Below are positions 1 to 9,153 of a stretch of DNA of 64,000 bases, piece by piece (position 1 is the first letter of the stretch; each line of letters starts with the position of its first letter). The stretch is from Cupriavidus sp. AU9028 (lineage in GTDB: Bacteria; Pseudomonadota; Gammaproteobacteria; Burkholderiales; Burkholderiaceae). The DNA lies in contig NZ_JAIMCG010000017.1 in the NCBI RefSeq assembly GCF_019795295.1, forward strand, positions 48,585-112,584, written 5' to 3'. The translations under genes and the position numbers were made by a program. The notes below the pieces were generated by a model. That model saw only the letters and a program-made list of their open reading frames with translations. It ran no database searches and was not told where the DNA came from.

Positions 1-771
1 GCGACAAAGACCACGGCAAGGTCCGCCGCAAAGTCCGCTGCTGTTGCCGGCGACGCGCCGCCGAAGAAGGCGGCACGCACCCGTGCCGCTGCCGCGCCCG
101 CGCTGCCCGAGGCCGAGGCGCTGCCGTTGCCGGTGGAGACGGTCGAGGGCGCGGTGCGGCCCGCCTACTGGGACGAGGCCTGTGCCGACCTGATGAAGCG
201 CGACCGCATCCTGCGCAAGCTGATCCCGACGTACGGGCCGGCGCATCTGGTCTCGCGCGGCGATCCGTTCGTGACGCTGGCGCGCTCGATCGTCGGCCAG
301 CAGATCTCGGTCAAGGCGGCGCAGGCGGTGTGGGACCGGCTGGTCGCCGCCTGCCCGAAGCTGACGCCGGCGCAACTGCTGCGGGCCGGCCCTGAAAAAC
401 TGGCCGGCTGCGGGCTGTCCAGACGCAAGGCCGAGTACATCGTCGATCTGGCCGATCACTTCAAGGCCGGTCGCGTCCACGTCCAGAGCTGGGCCGAGAT
501 GGACGACGAGGCGGTAATTGCCGAACTGACGCAGATCCGCGGCATCGGCCGCTGGACCGCCGAGATGTTCCTGATGTTCAACCTGCTGCGGCCCAACGTG
601 CTGCCGCTGGACGATATCGGCCTGATCAATGCCATTTCCGCCAACTATTTCAGTGGCGAGCCGGTCACGCGCAGCGAAGCCCGGGAAGTCGCGGCCAACT
701 GGGAACCGTGGCGCACGGTCGCGACCTGGTACATGTGGCGCAGCCTTGACCCGCTGCCCGTCACTTACTAG
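1..771 (+). CDS. DNA-3-methyladenine glycosylase, AlkA-like (5' end outside window)
   Basis: The frame is open from the first base, so the true start lies upstream of the window. The first ~40 codons are Ala/Lys/Pro-rich, a low-complexity N-terminal extension. The core is a HhH-GPD base-excision glycosylase, which removes alkylated bases from DNA. The QQISVKAA segment (about 300-323), the helix-hairpin-helix IRGIGRWTAEMF (about 535-570) and the LPLDDIGL motif are visible. By family pattern the second Asp of that motif (codon at 613) is the catalytic residue. The gene ends 84 bp before accA. The family is clear; the exact substrate range is inferred. Confidence 0.85.
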   Translation, partial: ATKTTARSAAKSAAVAGDAPPKKAARTRAAAAPALPEAEALPLPVETVEGAVRPAYWDEACADLMKRDRILRKLIPTYGPAHLVSRGDPFVTLARSIVGQQISVKAAQAVWDRLVAACPKLTPAQLLRAGPEKLAGCGLSRRKAEYIVDLADHFKAGRVHVQSWAEMDDEAVIAELTQIRGIGRWTAEMFLMFNLLRPNVLPLDDIGLINAISANYFSGEPVTRSEAREVAANWEPWRTVATWYMWRSLDPLPVTY

Positions 772-855
772 GCTGGCAAACATTGGCCGGCCCCGCGGGC
801 GGGACGCCGATTTCCGGTAGAATGCGCCCCTTCACAGACAGGTACGTGTGATTCA

Positions 856-1827
856 ATGAAAACCACCTTCCTGGATTTCGAACAGCCGATCGCCGAACTC
901 GAGGCCAAAATCGAGGAACTGCGCTTTGTGCAGGACGACTCGGCAGTCGATATTTCCGAAGAGATTTCGCGGCTGGCCGGCAAGAGCCAGCAGCTGACCA
1001 AGGACATCTATGCCAACCTGACCCCGTGGCAGGTGGCGCAGATCGCGCGGCACCCGCAGCGTCCCTATACGCTGGACTACGTGCGCGAGATCTTCACCGA
1101 TTTCCATGAACTGCACGGCGATCGTGCCTTTGCCGACGACCTGTCCATCGTCGGCGGCCTGGCCCGCTTCAATGGCCAGCCGTGCATGGTGATCGGTCAC
1201 CAGAAGGGCCGGGATACCAAGGAGCGCGCGCTGCGCAACTTCGGCATGTCCAAGCCGGAAGGCTATCGCAAGGCGAAGCGGCTGATGGAACTGGCCGACA
1301 AGTTCGGCCTGCCGATCTTCACCTTCGTCGACACGCCGGGCGCGTTCCCGGGCATCGACGCGGAGGAGCGCGGCCAGTCCGAAGCGATTGGCCACAACCT
1401 GTACGTGATGGCGGGCCTGAAGGTGCCGCTGATCGCCACCATCATCGGCGAAGGCGGCTCCGGCGGCGCGCTGGCGATTGCGGTCGGCGACGTCGTGCAG
1501 ATGCTGCAATTCGCCACCTATGCGGTGATTTCGCCGGAAGGCTGCGCATCCATCCTGTGGAAGACCGCCGAGAAGGCGCCGGAAGCCGCGGAAGCGCTGG
1601 GGCTGACCGCGCACCGCCTGAAGGCGCTGGGCCTGATCGACAAGATCGTCAACGAGCCGCTGGGCGGCGCGCATCGCGATCCCAAGGCAATGGCGGCCAT
1701 GCTCAAGCGCTCGCTGGCCGAATCGCTGCGCCAGTTCCAGGGCATGAGCGTGCCGGAGCTGCAGGCGCGCCGGCACGAGCGCCTGATGGCATATGGCAAG
1801 TTCAAGGAAACCGGCACCCAGGGCTGA
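856..1827 (+). CDS. accA: Acetyl-CoA carboxylase carboxyltransferase subunit alpha
   Basis: This 323-residue protein is full length for AccA, which with AccD transfers the carboxyl group from carboxybiotin to acetyl-CoA to make malonyl-CoA for fatty acid synthesis in the cytoplasm. The N-terminal [19 protein letters not shown] helix, the crotonase-fold region with [18 protein letters not shown] and the glycine-rich [15 protein letters not shown] are all typical. A -10-like TAGAAT lies at 818-823, upstream of the ATG. tilS begins 7 bp after the stop or overlaps it, depending on its start, so the two probably share a transcript. Confidence 0.97.
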   Translation: MKTTFLDFEQPIAELEAKIEELRFVQDDSAVDISEEISRLAGKSQQLTKDIYANLTPWQVAQIARHPQRPYTLDYVREIFTDFHELHGDRAFADDLSIVGGLARFNGQPCMVIGHQKGRDTKERALRNFGMSKPEGYRKAKRLMELADKFGLPIFTFVDTPGAFPGIDAEERGQSEAIGHNLYVMAGLKVPLIATIIGEGGSGGALAIAVGDVVQMLQFATYAVISPEGCASILWKTAEKAPEAAEALGLTAHRLKALGLIDKIVNEPLGGAHRDPKAMAAMLKRSLAESLRQFQGMSVPELQARRHERLMAYGKFKETGTQG

Positions 1828-1834
1828 TTCCACG

Positions 1835-3337
1835 ATGCCGGTTGCGTCCGGGGCGCCCGGCGGCGCCGACTGGACCGATGCCTTGAAGGAAAGGGTCGCA
1901 CAGGCCATGCAGGCTTGTGCGGCCCTTGTCGTTTCCGGGCAGGGGTCGACTGGCGGCGAGGCGGGCTCCGCCGGGGCAAGCATTGCCGTCGCACTGTCCG
2001 GCGGGCGCGATTCGGTCGCCTTGCTGCATGCCACCCGGGAAGTCCTTGCCGAGTCCGGCGAGGGTGGTGCCGCGCCGCTCGCGCTGCACGTGCATCACGG
2101 CCTGCAGGCGCAGGCCGATCAGTGGGATGCCTTCTGCGCCGGCCTGTGCGAACGGTGGCAGGTGCCATACCGTTGTGCACGCGTTGCCGTGGTGCCGGTG
2201 GCCGGAGAGGGCCTGGAGGCGGCCGCCCGCCGCGCCCGTTACGACGCGCTGCAGCGGATGTGCCGGGAGGAGGGGGTGCGCTACCTGCTGTTCGCGCACC
2301 ATCGCGACGATCAGGTCGAAACCGTGTTGTTGCGGCTGTTCCGCGGCAGCGGCGTGCATGGCCTGGCCGGCATGCCGGCGATGCGGCCGCTGTCGGCCGA
2401 CAGTGACACCTGGTTGCTGCGCCCCTGGCTGGAGTTGCCGCGCAGCGCCATCGAGGCGTATGCAGAGCGCCAGGGCCTGCGCTGGGTCGACGACCCCTCC
2501 AATGACGATCCTCGCTTCGCCCGCAACGCGCTGCGCCAGCATCTGCCGGCGCTGGCCGCGTCCTTTCCCTCGCTGTACGCCAATGTCGCGCAGGCGGCCG
2601 AACACCTTGGCTCGGCGGCCCACGCGCTGGACGCCCTCGCGCAGCGGCAGCTCGCGGCGATCCGGTTCGCCGGGCGCGACGAGGACACCTATTCCGAACT
2701 CGACATCGCGGGGCTGATGGCCCTGCCGGAGGCGCATGCCGATGCCGTGCTGCGGTTGTGGCTGCGCCAGTGCGGCACGCGGGCGCCGAGCACGGCGCGG
2801 CTGGCCGCCATGCGGGCCCAGTTGCTTCGAGCAGCGGCGGACGGCGGCGGGCAAGGCGCCGCGCTGCGCCACGATGGCCTCGTGCTGCGCCGCTTCCAGG
2901 GGCGGCTGCTGGCGTGCCGGACCCCGGTGGCCCCGCCCGCCGTCGCGGTGACCCTGTCATGGCACGGCGAGGCGACGCTGGCGGTGCCGCAGTGGGGCGG
3001 CGAGCTGCATTTCCTGCGCACCGACGCGGGATCGGGAGGGGTGCCGGAAGCGGTGCTGCGCCGGTCCCTCGAGGTCGGGCCGCGGCAGCCCGGCGATCGC
3101 ATCGTGCTGCGTCCGGGCGGGCCGGCGCGAGCGCTCAAGCAGGCCTATCAGGAGGCCGGCGTGCCGGCGTGGCGCCGGCCCTTCCTGCCGGTCGTGCGCG
3201 CGGGCGGGCAACTCGTGCTGGCGGCCGGACTCGGCATGCACCACCGTTGGCCGGTCGATGCGAACCTGCCGTGCTGGCGGGTCGAATGGCGGCCCGCGGC
3301 CGGGTTGGCGCCGGCGCCGACAAACGAGGCGGGTTAG
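1835..3337 (+). CDS. tilS: tRNA(Ile)-lysidine synthetase
   Basis: TilS modifies C34 of the CAU-anticodon tRNA-Ile to lysidine so that it reads AUA and is charged with isoleucine. From the chosen ATG the protein has 500 residues. The PP-loop SGGRDS sits near residues 55-60, and the HHRDDQVETVLLRLFRGSG motif follows. The C-terminal part matches the TilS substrate-binding extension (RPGGPARALKQAYQEAGVPAW). An upstream in-frame ATG at 1793 would overlap accA by 35 bp; neither start has a convincing ribosome-binding site. It follows accA directly, an arrangement common in this group. Confidence 0.93.
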   Translation: MPVASGAPGGADWTDALKERVAQAMQACAALVVSGQGSTGGEAGSAGASIAVALSGGRDSVALLHATREVLAESGEGGAAPLALHVHHGLQAQADQWDAFCAGLCERWQVPYRCARVAVVPVAGEGLEAAARRARYDALQRMCREEGVRYLLFAHHRDDQVETVLLRLFRGSGVHGLAGMPAMRPLSADSDTWLLRPWLELPRSAIEAYAERQGLRWVDDPSNDDPRFARNALRQHLPALAASFPSLYANVAQAAEHLGSAAHALDALAQRQLAAIRFAGRDEDTYSELDIAGLMALPEAHADAVLRLWLRQCGTRAPSTARLAAMRAQLLRAAADGGGQGAALRHDGLVLRRFQGRLLACRTPVAPPAVAVTLSWHGEATLAVPQWGGELHFLRTDAGSGGVPEAVLRRSLEVGPRQPGDRIVLRPGGPARALKQAYQEAGVPAWRRPFLPVVRAGGQLVLAAGLGMHHRWPVDANLPCWRVEWRPAAGLAPAPTNEAG

Positions 3338-3388
3338 CCGCCGCCCGCGCGCCAATACCGAAAATTCAGGCTGTCACCGACTTGACAG

Positions 3389-3412
3389 GGCGGAAAACCT
3401 CGGGTTTTTCGC
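3389..3412 (+). terminator. Short hairpin after tilS, possible terminator
   Basis: A stem of about 9 bp with a TCG loop lies about 55 bp after the tilS stop. It pairs a GAAAACC arm with GGTTTTT and includes one G-T pair. The A and T tracts are within the stem and no long T-run follows, so termination is uncertain. Confidence 0.35.
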
Positions 3413-3478
3413 CTTGCCTGACACCTTCGCTTCGTGTATTTTCGAAGGCTTTGCAAAAACGCTGGCGTCTACAACAAG

Positions 3479-4729
3479 ATGGCTCTCATCGTTCACAAAT
3501 ACGGCGGCACTTCGATGGGTTCCACGGAACGCATCAAGAATGTCGCCAAGCGCGTGGCCAAGTGGCACCGCGCCGGTCACCGCGTCGTCGTGGTGCCTTC
3601 GGCCATGTCGGGCGAGACCAATCGCCTGCTGGGACTGGCCAAGGAGATTTCCCCCGAACCCAGCCCGCGCGAGCTGGACATGCTGGCGTCGACCGGCGAG
3701 CAGGCAAGCGTTGCGCTGCTGGCGATCGCGCTGCACGGAGAGGGCATCGACGCCGTCAGCTACACCGGCTGGCAGGTCCCGGTCAAAACCAATTCCGCCT
3801 ACACCAAGGCCCGCATCGAATCGATCGACGACCAGCGCATCCTGGCGGACGTCGACGCCGGTCGCGTGGTCATCATCACCGGCTTCCAGGGCATCGACGA
3901 GCTGGGCAACATCACCACGCTGGGTCGCGGCGGCTCGGACACCTCGGCGGTGGCCATCGCCGCGGCGGTCAAGGCTGACGAGTGCCTGATCTACACCGAC
4001 GTGGACGGGGTCTACACCACCGACCCCCGCGTGGTCGAGGACGCCCGCCGCCTGGACCGCATCACCTTCGAGGAGATGCTGGAAATGGCCAGCCTCGGTT
4101 CCAAGGTGCTGCAGATCCGCTCCGTCGAATTCGCCGGCAAGTACCGCGTCAAGACGCGTGTGCTGTCGTCGCTGACCGATCCGATGTTGCCGCTCGAGCA
4201 GGAAATGCAATCGGGCACGCTGATTACTTTTGAGGAAGACTCTGACATGGAAGCCGCCGTCATTTCCGGCATTGCCTTCGCCCGCGATGAGGCCAAGATC
4301 ACCGTTCTCGGCGTGCCGGACAAGCCCGGCATCGCTTACCAGATCCTCGGCCCGATCGCCGACGCCAACATCGACGTCGACATGATCATCCAGAACCAGT
4401 CGGTGCAGGGCAAGACCGACTTCACCTTCACCGTGCCGCGCGGCGACTACCAGCGCGCGCTGGCGATCCTGAACGACACCGTCAAGGGCCATATCGGCGC
4501 GGAGAGCGTCTCGGGCGACCCGAAGGTCTCGAAGGTGTCGGTGGTCGGCGTCGGCATGCGCTCGCACGTCGGTATCGCCAGCCAGATGTTCCGCACGCTG
4601 TCGGAAGAGGGCATCAACATCCAGATGATCTCCACCTCGGAAATCAAGATCTCGGTGCTGATCGACGAGAAGTACATGGAACTGGCCGTACGCGCGCTGC
4701 ACAAGGCATTCGATCTCGATCAGGCCTGA
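3479..4729 (+). CDS. lysC: Aspartate kinase
   Basis: This 416-residue monofunctional aspartokinase phosphorylates aspartate, the first step to lysine, threonine, methionine and diaminopimelate. The start at [14 protein letters not shown] places the conserved KYGGTS motif at the very N-terminus; an upstream in-frame ATG at 3434 would add 15 residues atypical for the family. The C-terminal third carries paired ACT domains ([11 protein letters not shown] and [13 protein letters not shown]). These normally bind lysine and/or threonine for feedback control. An internal ATG at 4247, preceded by a GAGGAAGA element, could start a separate regulatory subunit, as in other class-II aspartokinases (see findings). 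Confidence 0.96.
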   Translation: MALIVHKYGGTSMGSTERIKNVAKRVAKWHRAGHRVVVVPSAMSGETNRLLGLAKEISPEPSPRELDMLASTGEQASVALLAIALHGEGIDAVSYTGWQVPVKTNSAYTKARIESIDDQRILADVDAGRVVIITGFQGIDELGNITTLGRGGSDTSAVAIAAAVKADECLIYTDVDGVYTTDPRVVEDARRLDRITFEEMLEMASLGSKVLQIRSVEFAGKYRVKTRVLSSLTDPMLPLEQEMQSGTLITFEEDSDMEAAVISGIAFARDEAKITVLGVPDKPGIAYQILGPIADANIDVDMIIQNQSVQGKTDFTFTVPRGDYQRALAILNDTVKGHIGAESVSGDPKVSKVSVVGVGMRSHVGIASQMFRTLSEEGINIQMISTSEIKISVLIDEKYMELAVRALHKAFDLDQA

Positions 4730-4744
4730 GCACTGGCGGGGCGG

Positions 4745-4778
4745 GCGTCCGCGCGGTGATTTTCATCGCGGCGGACGC
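4745..4778. terminator. Inverted repeat after lysC (terminator-like stem without U-tract)
   Basis: GCGTCCGC (4745-4752) and GCGGACGC (4771-4778) are perfect inverted arms 15 bp after the lysC stop. No T-run follows, so a rho-independent terminator is not proven. Confidence 0.35.
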
Positions 4779-4807
4779 ATCGAATGCGATTTGTCATCGA
4801 TTCGTCG

Positions 4808-4836
4808 TTGACCAAACGCAACAGCCTCGCTAGAAT
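4808..4836 (+). promoter_or_regulatory. Sigma-70-type promoter of tRNA-Ser
   Basis: A -35 TTGACC (4808-4813) and a -10 TAGAAT (4831-4836) are separated by exactly 17 bp. A GC-rich discriminator follows, and the tRNA starts 42 bp downstream of the -10. Confidence 0.75.
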
Positions 4837-4878
4837 GTGCGCTTCGTTGTGCGGGCTCCCTCGTGCAACGCAAGTTTG

Positions 4879-4972
4879 GGAGACGTGGCCGAGAGGTCGA
4901 AGGCACTCCCCTGCTAAGGGAGCATCCGGGCCAAAACCTGGATCGAGGGTTCGAATCCCTCCGTCTCCGCCA
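4879..4972 (+). tRNA. tRNA-Ser (anticodon GCT)
   Basis: The acceptor arms GGAGACG (4879-4885) and CGTCTCC (4962-4968) pair perfectly. The anticodon stem CTCCC/GGGAG encloses the loop CTGCTAA, giving anticodon GCT for AGC/AGT serine codons. A long variable arm, as expected for tRNA-Ser, precedes the GGTTCGAATC T-arm. The 3' CCA is encoded (4970-4972). Confidence 0.97.
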
Positions 4973-4993
4973 TTACGTTGGTATTGGCGGCGG

Positions 4994-5032
4994 AACCCCG
5001 GAAGATCGCGGTCTTCCGGGGTTTTGTTTTTT
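4994..5032 (+). terminator. Rho-independent terminator of tRNA-Ser
   Basis: A strong 11-bp stem (ACCCCGGAAGA pairing with TCTTCCGGGGT) is followed by TTTGTTTTTT. It lies 22 bp after the tRNA. Confidence 0.92.
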
Positions 5033-5055
5033 GTGGCCTGAGAATTTCGGATGTT

Positions 5056-5178
5056 CTCCCTCTCTCACTTGGGGGAGAGGGGCGGGGAGAGGGCAGGGGC
5101 AGTCGATCTGCGGTGTCGCTCGATCGAGCGCACGATGCCCTCTCCCCCGGCCCCTCCCCCGCAAGCGGGAGAGGGGAG
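5056..5178. repeat. REP-like palindromic repeat, GGGAGAGGG family, copy 1
   Basis: Two palindromic units of the type CCCTCTCCC...GGGAGAGGG are separated by about 60 bp. They lie between the tRNA-Ser terminator and the 3' end of the Bug receptor gene. The same family recurs at five other intergenic sites in the window. Confidence 0.8.
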
Positions 5179-5200
5179 CAACCCGGCGGGCTGCCGGTGC

Positions 5201-6154
5201 TTACGACACCTTCGTGCCCGTTACCGCGGCCACCTTCCCCCAGCGTGCGATCTCGGTCTGCAGGAAGCGCGTGAATTCCGCCGCGCTGCTGCCCACCGGC
5301 TCCAGCCCTTCATGCTTCAGGCGCTTCTGCATCGCCGGCGAGGCGACCGCGGCGCGCACCGATGCCTCCAGATCCTTCACCAGTTCCGGCGACATGCCTG
5401 CCGGTCCCAGCAGTCCGTACCACGAGCTGTAGTCGAAGCCGGGCAGCACGTCCGCAATCGGCGCGAGATCGGGAAACTGCGCGATCCGCTTGGTGGTGCT
5501 GATCCCCAGCCCCTTGATCTTGCCGGCCTGCAACAGCGGCTGCACCGTGGCGACGTTGCCGAGCAGCAGGTCGGTCTGGCTGGCGATGACATCGGACACC
5601 GCCGGTGCCGCGCCCTTGTAGGGCACGCTGATCAGCTCGATGCCCGCTTCGCGCTCGAACATCGCGCCGGCAAGATGGTTGGCGCTGCCGACGCCGGCAA
5701 CACCGATGCTGAGCTTGCCCGGCTTCGATTTGGCCAGCGCGATCAGCTCCCTGACGTTATTGACCCCAAGGCCGGGACGCGAGACCAGGATCAGCGGCGA
5801 GCTGGCGATCAGCGAGATCGGCGTGAAGTCCTTCAGCGGCTCGAACGGCTTCTTGTCGAACACCGCGGGATTGATGGCGTGGCTGGTGTAGCAGAGCAGC
5901 AGCGTGCCGCCATCAGGCGCGGCGTTGGACACCGCCGTCGCGGCGATGTTGCCGGCGGCGCCGCCCCGGTTCTCGACGATGAACGATTGCTTGCGCCGCT
6001 GTTCGAGCTCGGCGGCCAGGGAGCGCGCCACCAGATCGGTGCCACCGCCCGGCGTGGCGCCCACCATGACCTTGGTAACGTTGGGGCCGGCGTATGCCGC
6101 GCCGGGCAGCACGGCGGTGGCGGCCATCAGGGCCAGGAAGTCGCGTCGTTGCAT
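5201..6154 (-). CDS. Bug-type (TctC) tripartite tricarboxylate receptor, periplasmic
   Basis: This 317-residue protein has an N-terminal export signal (MQRRDFLALMAATAVLPGAAYA). The Bug/TctC fold is marked by VGATPGGGTDLVARSLAAEL, VENRGGAAGNIAA and VPYKGAAPAVSDV. Members bind small carboxylates in the periplasm. The RRDF start could allow Tat export, but the twin-arginine motif is only partial. It is the last gene of a minus-strand catabolic block. No TctA/TctB membrane partners are nearby, so it may serve another transporter or a sensing role. The ligand is unknown. Confidence 0.92.
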   Translation of the reverse strand: MQRRDFLALMAATAVLPGAAYAGPNVTKVMVGATPGGGTDLVARSLAAELEQRRKQSFIVENRGGAAGNIAATAVSNAAPDGGTLLLCYTSHAINPAVFDKKPFEPLKDFTPISLIASSPLILVSRPGLGVNNVRELIALAKSKPGKLSIGVAGVGSANHLAGAMFEREAGIELISVPYKGAAPAVSDVIASQTDLLLGNVATVQPLLQAGKIKGLGISTTKRIAQFPDLAPIADVLPGFDYSSWYGLLGPAGMSPELVKDLEASVRAAVASPAMQKRLKHEGLEPVGSSAAEFTRFLQTEIARWGKVAAVTGTKVS

Positions 6155-6202
6155 GGTTGTCTCTCCGTTTCTATCGTTATGGGTTTGTCTGTTGGGCAGC
6201 AG

Positions 6203-7105
6203 TCAGCCAGGGAAGCCGTACAGCGCAGCCGGGTTGTCGACGAGGATACGTCGGCGGATGTTCTCGTCGGGCACCCAGCGCACGAACTGGTCGATCAGTT
6301 CGCCATCGTCGGGCACGGTCGCGGGCGCATGCAGGGCGGGGTGCGGCCAGTTGGTGCCGAAGACCAGCCGGTCGGGGCGCGCATCGACGAGCGCGCCGAC
6401 GATGAGCGCCATGTCCTCGTTCTGCCCGCCGGCATCGGAGCGCCGGTACCAGCTGGAGATCTTCGCCCAGCAGTCATCGCGCCCGCGCAGCAGCCGCAGC
6501 ATGGCCTGGAAGCCGGCGTTCGCCGGACCTTCGCTGCCGCGCACGCAGCCGAGGTGATCGAACACCAGCGGCACCGGCACGCGAAGCAGCTCGTCTTCGA
6601 GTTGCGCGATCTCGTCGGCCTGCGCGACATGGACCTGCACATGCCAGCCGAACGGGCGGATACGCCCGGCGAAATGCGCGATGGCCTGCGTGCCGCCGTA
6701 GCCTTTCACATGGGTGGATACGCGAACACCCCGCATGCCGCCGGCATGCAGGGTGTCGAGTTGTTCGGCGGTGACATCGGATGGAAGTCCGGCCACGCCT
6801 CTGGCGCGATGCTGGCCCAGTCTGGCGATGACATCGAGGGTGAGCCGGTTGTCGGCGCCATAGACACTGGCGCTGACCTGTACCGTTCTGCTCAGCCCGA
6901 CCTGCTCGCACATGGCAAGGTACTGCTCCAGATCTGCCCGTACCGGCGTGTATGAGCGCTGCGCCACCAGTGGGTAGCGCAGCGGGTCATCATAGACATG
7001 GCAGTGGCAGTCGGTGGCCCCGGGGGGCAGGGTCCATCGCGGGCGGGATACCTGCTGCCGTGGCGGCAGGCATACCGGCGCCGCGCCGTCTTCTGTCGGC
7101 GTCAT
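6203..7105 (-). CDS. Amidohydrolase-family metal-dependent hydrolase (PDC-lactonase-like)
   Basis: This 300-residue TIM-barrel hydrolase belongs to the amidohydrolase_2 group, which includes 2-pyrone-4,6-dicarboxylate lactonase. It shows the metal-binding TDCHCHVYDD near the N-terminus, then HVQVHVAQADE, VFDHLG and FGTNWPHP. The ATG at 7105 is chosen because AGGAGA lies 6 bp upstream. That SD overlaps the stop of the upstream Bug gene, implying translational coupling. It sits between two Bug receptors in a carboxylate-type catabolic block. The substrate is unknown; a lactone or cyclic dicarboxylate intermediate is plausible. Confidence 0.85.
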   Translation of the reverse strand: MTPTEDGAAPVCLPPRQQVSRPRWTLPPGATDCHCHVYDDPLRYPLVAQRSYTPVRADLEQYLAMCEQVGLSRTVQVSASVYGADNRLTLDVIARLGQHRARGVAGLPSDVTAEQLDTLHAGGMRGVRVSTHVKGYGGTQAIAHFAGRIRPFGWHVQVHVAQADEIAQLEDELLRVPVPLVFDHLGCVRGSEGPANAGFQAMLRLLRGRDDCWAKISSWYRRSDAGGQNEDMALIVGALVDARPDRLVFGTNWPHPALHAPATVPDDGELIDQFVRWVPDENIRRRILVDNPAALYGFPG

Positions 7106-7113
7106 GCAGTCTC

Positions 7114-8082
7114 CTAATGCTGTGCGGTGATATTGGCCTCGCGGATGACCTTGCCCCACTTCTCGGTTTCCCGCTGCAGGGTCTTGTCGAATTCGGCGGC
7201 GTCGCCCGCATGGACATCGGCGCCGAGTTCGCGGAATTGCCGGGCGACATCCTCGCTCGCGAGCGTCTTGCGCAGGGCGGTGCCGACCGTGGCGATGATC
7301 TCCGGCGAGGTGCCCTTGGGGAACATCAGGCCAGTCGTGGTCGCGGCCTCGAAGCCCGGCAGGCCGCTTTCGGCGAGCGTGGGCAGGTCCGGCATCACGG
7401 AGGTGCGCTTGTCGGTCGTCACGCCCAGCGCCTTGAGCTTGCCCGCGCGGATCTGCGAGATCGTCGAGGCGAGCTGATCGAAGGTGAGATCGACATGGCC
7501 GCCCAGCAGATCGGCGACCGCCAGGCTGCTGCCCTTGTAGGGAACATGCAGCAGCCTGGTGCCGCTCTGCTTCTGGAAGTACTCGCCGGTCAGGTGCGCC
7601 GCGGTGCCGACGCCAGCGGTGGCGATGGTCAGCTTGCCGGGATTGGCCCGTGCATAGGCGATGAACTCCGCGACATTCTTCGCGGGGATCCCGGGGCTGA
7701 CGGCGAGCACCAGCGGGGCACGTGAAATCGGGCCGGCGGCGACCAGGTCGCGCTCGGGCGTCAGCGATGCCTGCGGGTTCAGCGCCTTCAACGGGGCCAG
7801 CGCGCCGGTGGAGGCCAGCAATGCGGTATAGCCGTCGGGCGCGGAACGCGCGACCAGTTCGGCGCCGACCAGGCCGGCCGCGCCGGCACGGTTCTCAACC
7901 ACCACGCTCTGGCCCAGCGACTTCGACAGTCCCGCGGCAACGATGCGCGCGGTGGCGTCGATATTGCCGCCCGGCGGGAACGGCACCACGAGTTTGATCG
8001 GCTTGTCGGGATAGGCGGCCGCTGCGGCAGTGGTGGCGGCGCAAAGAAGGGCGCCAAGGAAGGCGCGCAATTGGGGCTTCAT
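7114..8082 (-). CDS. Bug-type (TctC) tripartite tricarboxylate receptor, periplasmic
   Basis: This 322-residue protein is a second Bug receptor in the same minus-strand block. A Sec signal peptide (through about residue 22, ATTAAAAA) is followed by [42 protein letters not shown] and [14 protein letters not shown], all diagnostic of the family. Its stop codon lies within the ribosome-binding site of the next gene, the amidohydrolase. It is clearly diverged from the Bug protein at 5201-6154, so the two probably bind different ligands. Confidence 0.92.
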   Translation of the reverse strand: MKPQLRAFLGALLCAATTAAAAAYPDKPIKLVVPFPPGGNIDATARIVAAGLSKSLGQSVVVENRAGAAGLVGAELVARSAPDGYTALLASTGALAPLKALNPQASLTPERDLVAAGPISRAPLVLAVSPGIPAKNVAEFIAYARANPGKLTIATAGVGTAAHLTGEYFQKQSGTRLLHVPYKGSSLAVADLLGGHVDLTFDQLASTISQIRAGKLKALGVTTDKRTSVMPDLPTLAESGLPGFEAATTTGLMFPKGTSPEIIATVGTALRKTLASEDVARQFRELGADVHAGDAAEFDKTLQRETEKWGKVIREANITAQH

Positions 8083-8134
8083 GGGGTTGTCTCCCTGTTT
8101 CTAATGATTCGGCTTGGGGCTGCCGATGTCTTGC

Positions 8135-8226
8135 CGTCGTCCCCGCGCAAGCGGGGACCCAGTGGCTTTGAAACCGCGATAGGGCGGGAAGGAAGTCGCT
8201 GGGTCCCCGCCTGCGCGGGGACGACG
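8135..8226. repeat. Palindromic repeat with GTCCCCGC-type arms
   Basis: Two long inverted arms (8135-8162 and 8199-8226), each itself containing a small palindrome around CCCCGC-CAAG-GCGGGG, flank about 36 bp. The arms begin or end with CGTCGTCCCC and CTGGGTCCCC. This is a different REP-like family from the GGGAGAGGG repeats. It lies between the Bug receptor and the lyase gene inside the catabolic block. Confidence 0.75.
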
Positions 8227-8251
8227 AGGTGGTTGCTGCAACTGCCGGAGG

Positions 8252-9142
8252 TCAGGCGGGATCGTCTTCGGCGTACCTGCGTCCTCTCTCCAGCAATTCG
8301 GGCGTTCCAATCAGCCCGTTCAACGCATCGAAGTCGTTCATCTCGTCCTTGAACCCGCGCGTGCTGCCGTCGGCCTTGAGGCCGGCGAAATAACGCTGCA
8401 GCTGGCGCGAGGCGAAACGCACGGTGCCGCCGGGGTAGATCACGATGCGATAGCCGCGCGCACCGAGTTCGCCGGCGCTGTGGATCGGGGTCTTGCCGCC
8501 TTCGACCATATTGGCCAGCAGCGGCACGCGGGAGGCAAAGCGGCCGCAGACGCGGTCCATGTCGGCGGCCGATACCACGGCCTCGATAAAGAGCGCATCC
8601 ACGCCGCATTCCAGATAGGCTTCGGCGCGTTCGATGGCGGCTTCGAGTCCTTCCACCGCCACCGCGTCGGTACGGCCGAGGATCAGCGTGTCGGCGCTGT
8701 GGCGCGCGTCGAGCGCGGCCTTCAGCTTGCCGCACATCTCGCGCACCGGCACCACCGTCTTGCCGGCCAGATGACCGCAGCGCTTGGGAAAGCCCTGGTC
8801 CTCGAGCTGGATCATGGCGGCGCCGGCACGCTCGAAGGCGCGCACGGTGCGCTGGGTATTCAACGCATTGCCGTAACCGGTGTCGCCGTCGACGATGATC
8901 GGCAGCGACACGCGATCGGCGATGCGGGCGAGGACATCGGCGGTCTCGCTGGCGGTGGTCAGCCCCACATCGGAGCGGCCGAGCAGGGTGTAGGCGACCG
9001 CGCCGCCCGACAGGTACAGCGCTTCGAAACCGGCCTGTTCGGCCAGCAGGGCGGACAGCGCGTCGTAGACGCCCGGCGCCAGTACCGGCTCGGACTGGCG
9101 CAGCCTCTCCTTCAGGGAAGCGCTTTGCGCTACGTTCTGCAT
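8252..9142 (-). CDS. Isocitrate lyase/PEP mutase-family C-C lyase
   Basis: This 296-residue protein has the ICL/PEP-mutase barrel: YLSGGAVAYTLLG, IIVDGDTGYGNALN and LILGRTDA. The signature KRCGH is present with its catalytic cysteine. That favours a true lyase (2-methylisocitrate, dimethylmalate or similar) over a mutase. The start at 9142 has GGAG six bases upstream. An alternative ATG at 9154 overlaps the stop of the dioxygenase gene in a TGATG arrangement, so translation is coupled. The substrate is inferred only as a branched or hydroxylated dicarboxylate. Confidence 0.88.
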   Translation of the reverse strand: MQNVAQSASLKERLRQSEPVLAPGVYDALSALLAEQAGFEALYLSGGAVAYTLLGRSDVGLTTASETADVLARIADRVSLPIIVDGDTGYGNALNTQRTVRAFERAGAAMIQLEDQGFPKRCGHLAGKTVVPVREMCGKLKAALDARHSADTLILGRTDAVAVEGLEAAIERAEAYLECGVDALFIEAVVSAADMDRVCGRFASRVPLLANMVEGGKTPIHSAGELGARGYRIVIYPGGTVRFASRQLQRYFAGLKADGSTRGFKDEMNDFDALNGLIGTPELLERGRRYAEDDPA

Positions 9143-9153
9143 CGCCGGCTCCA

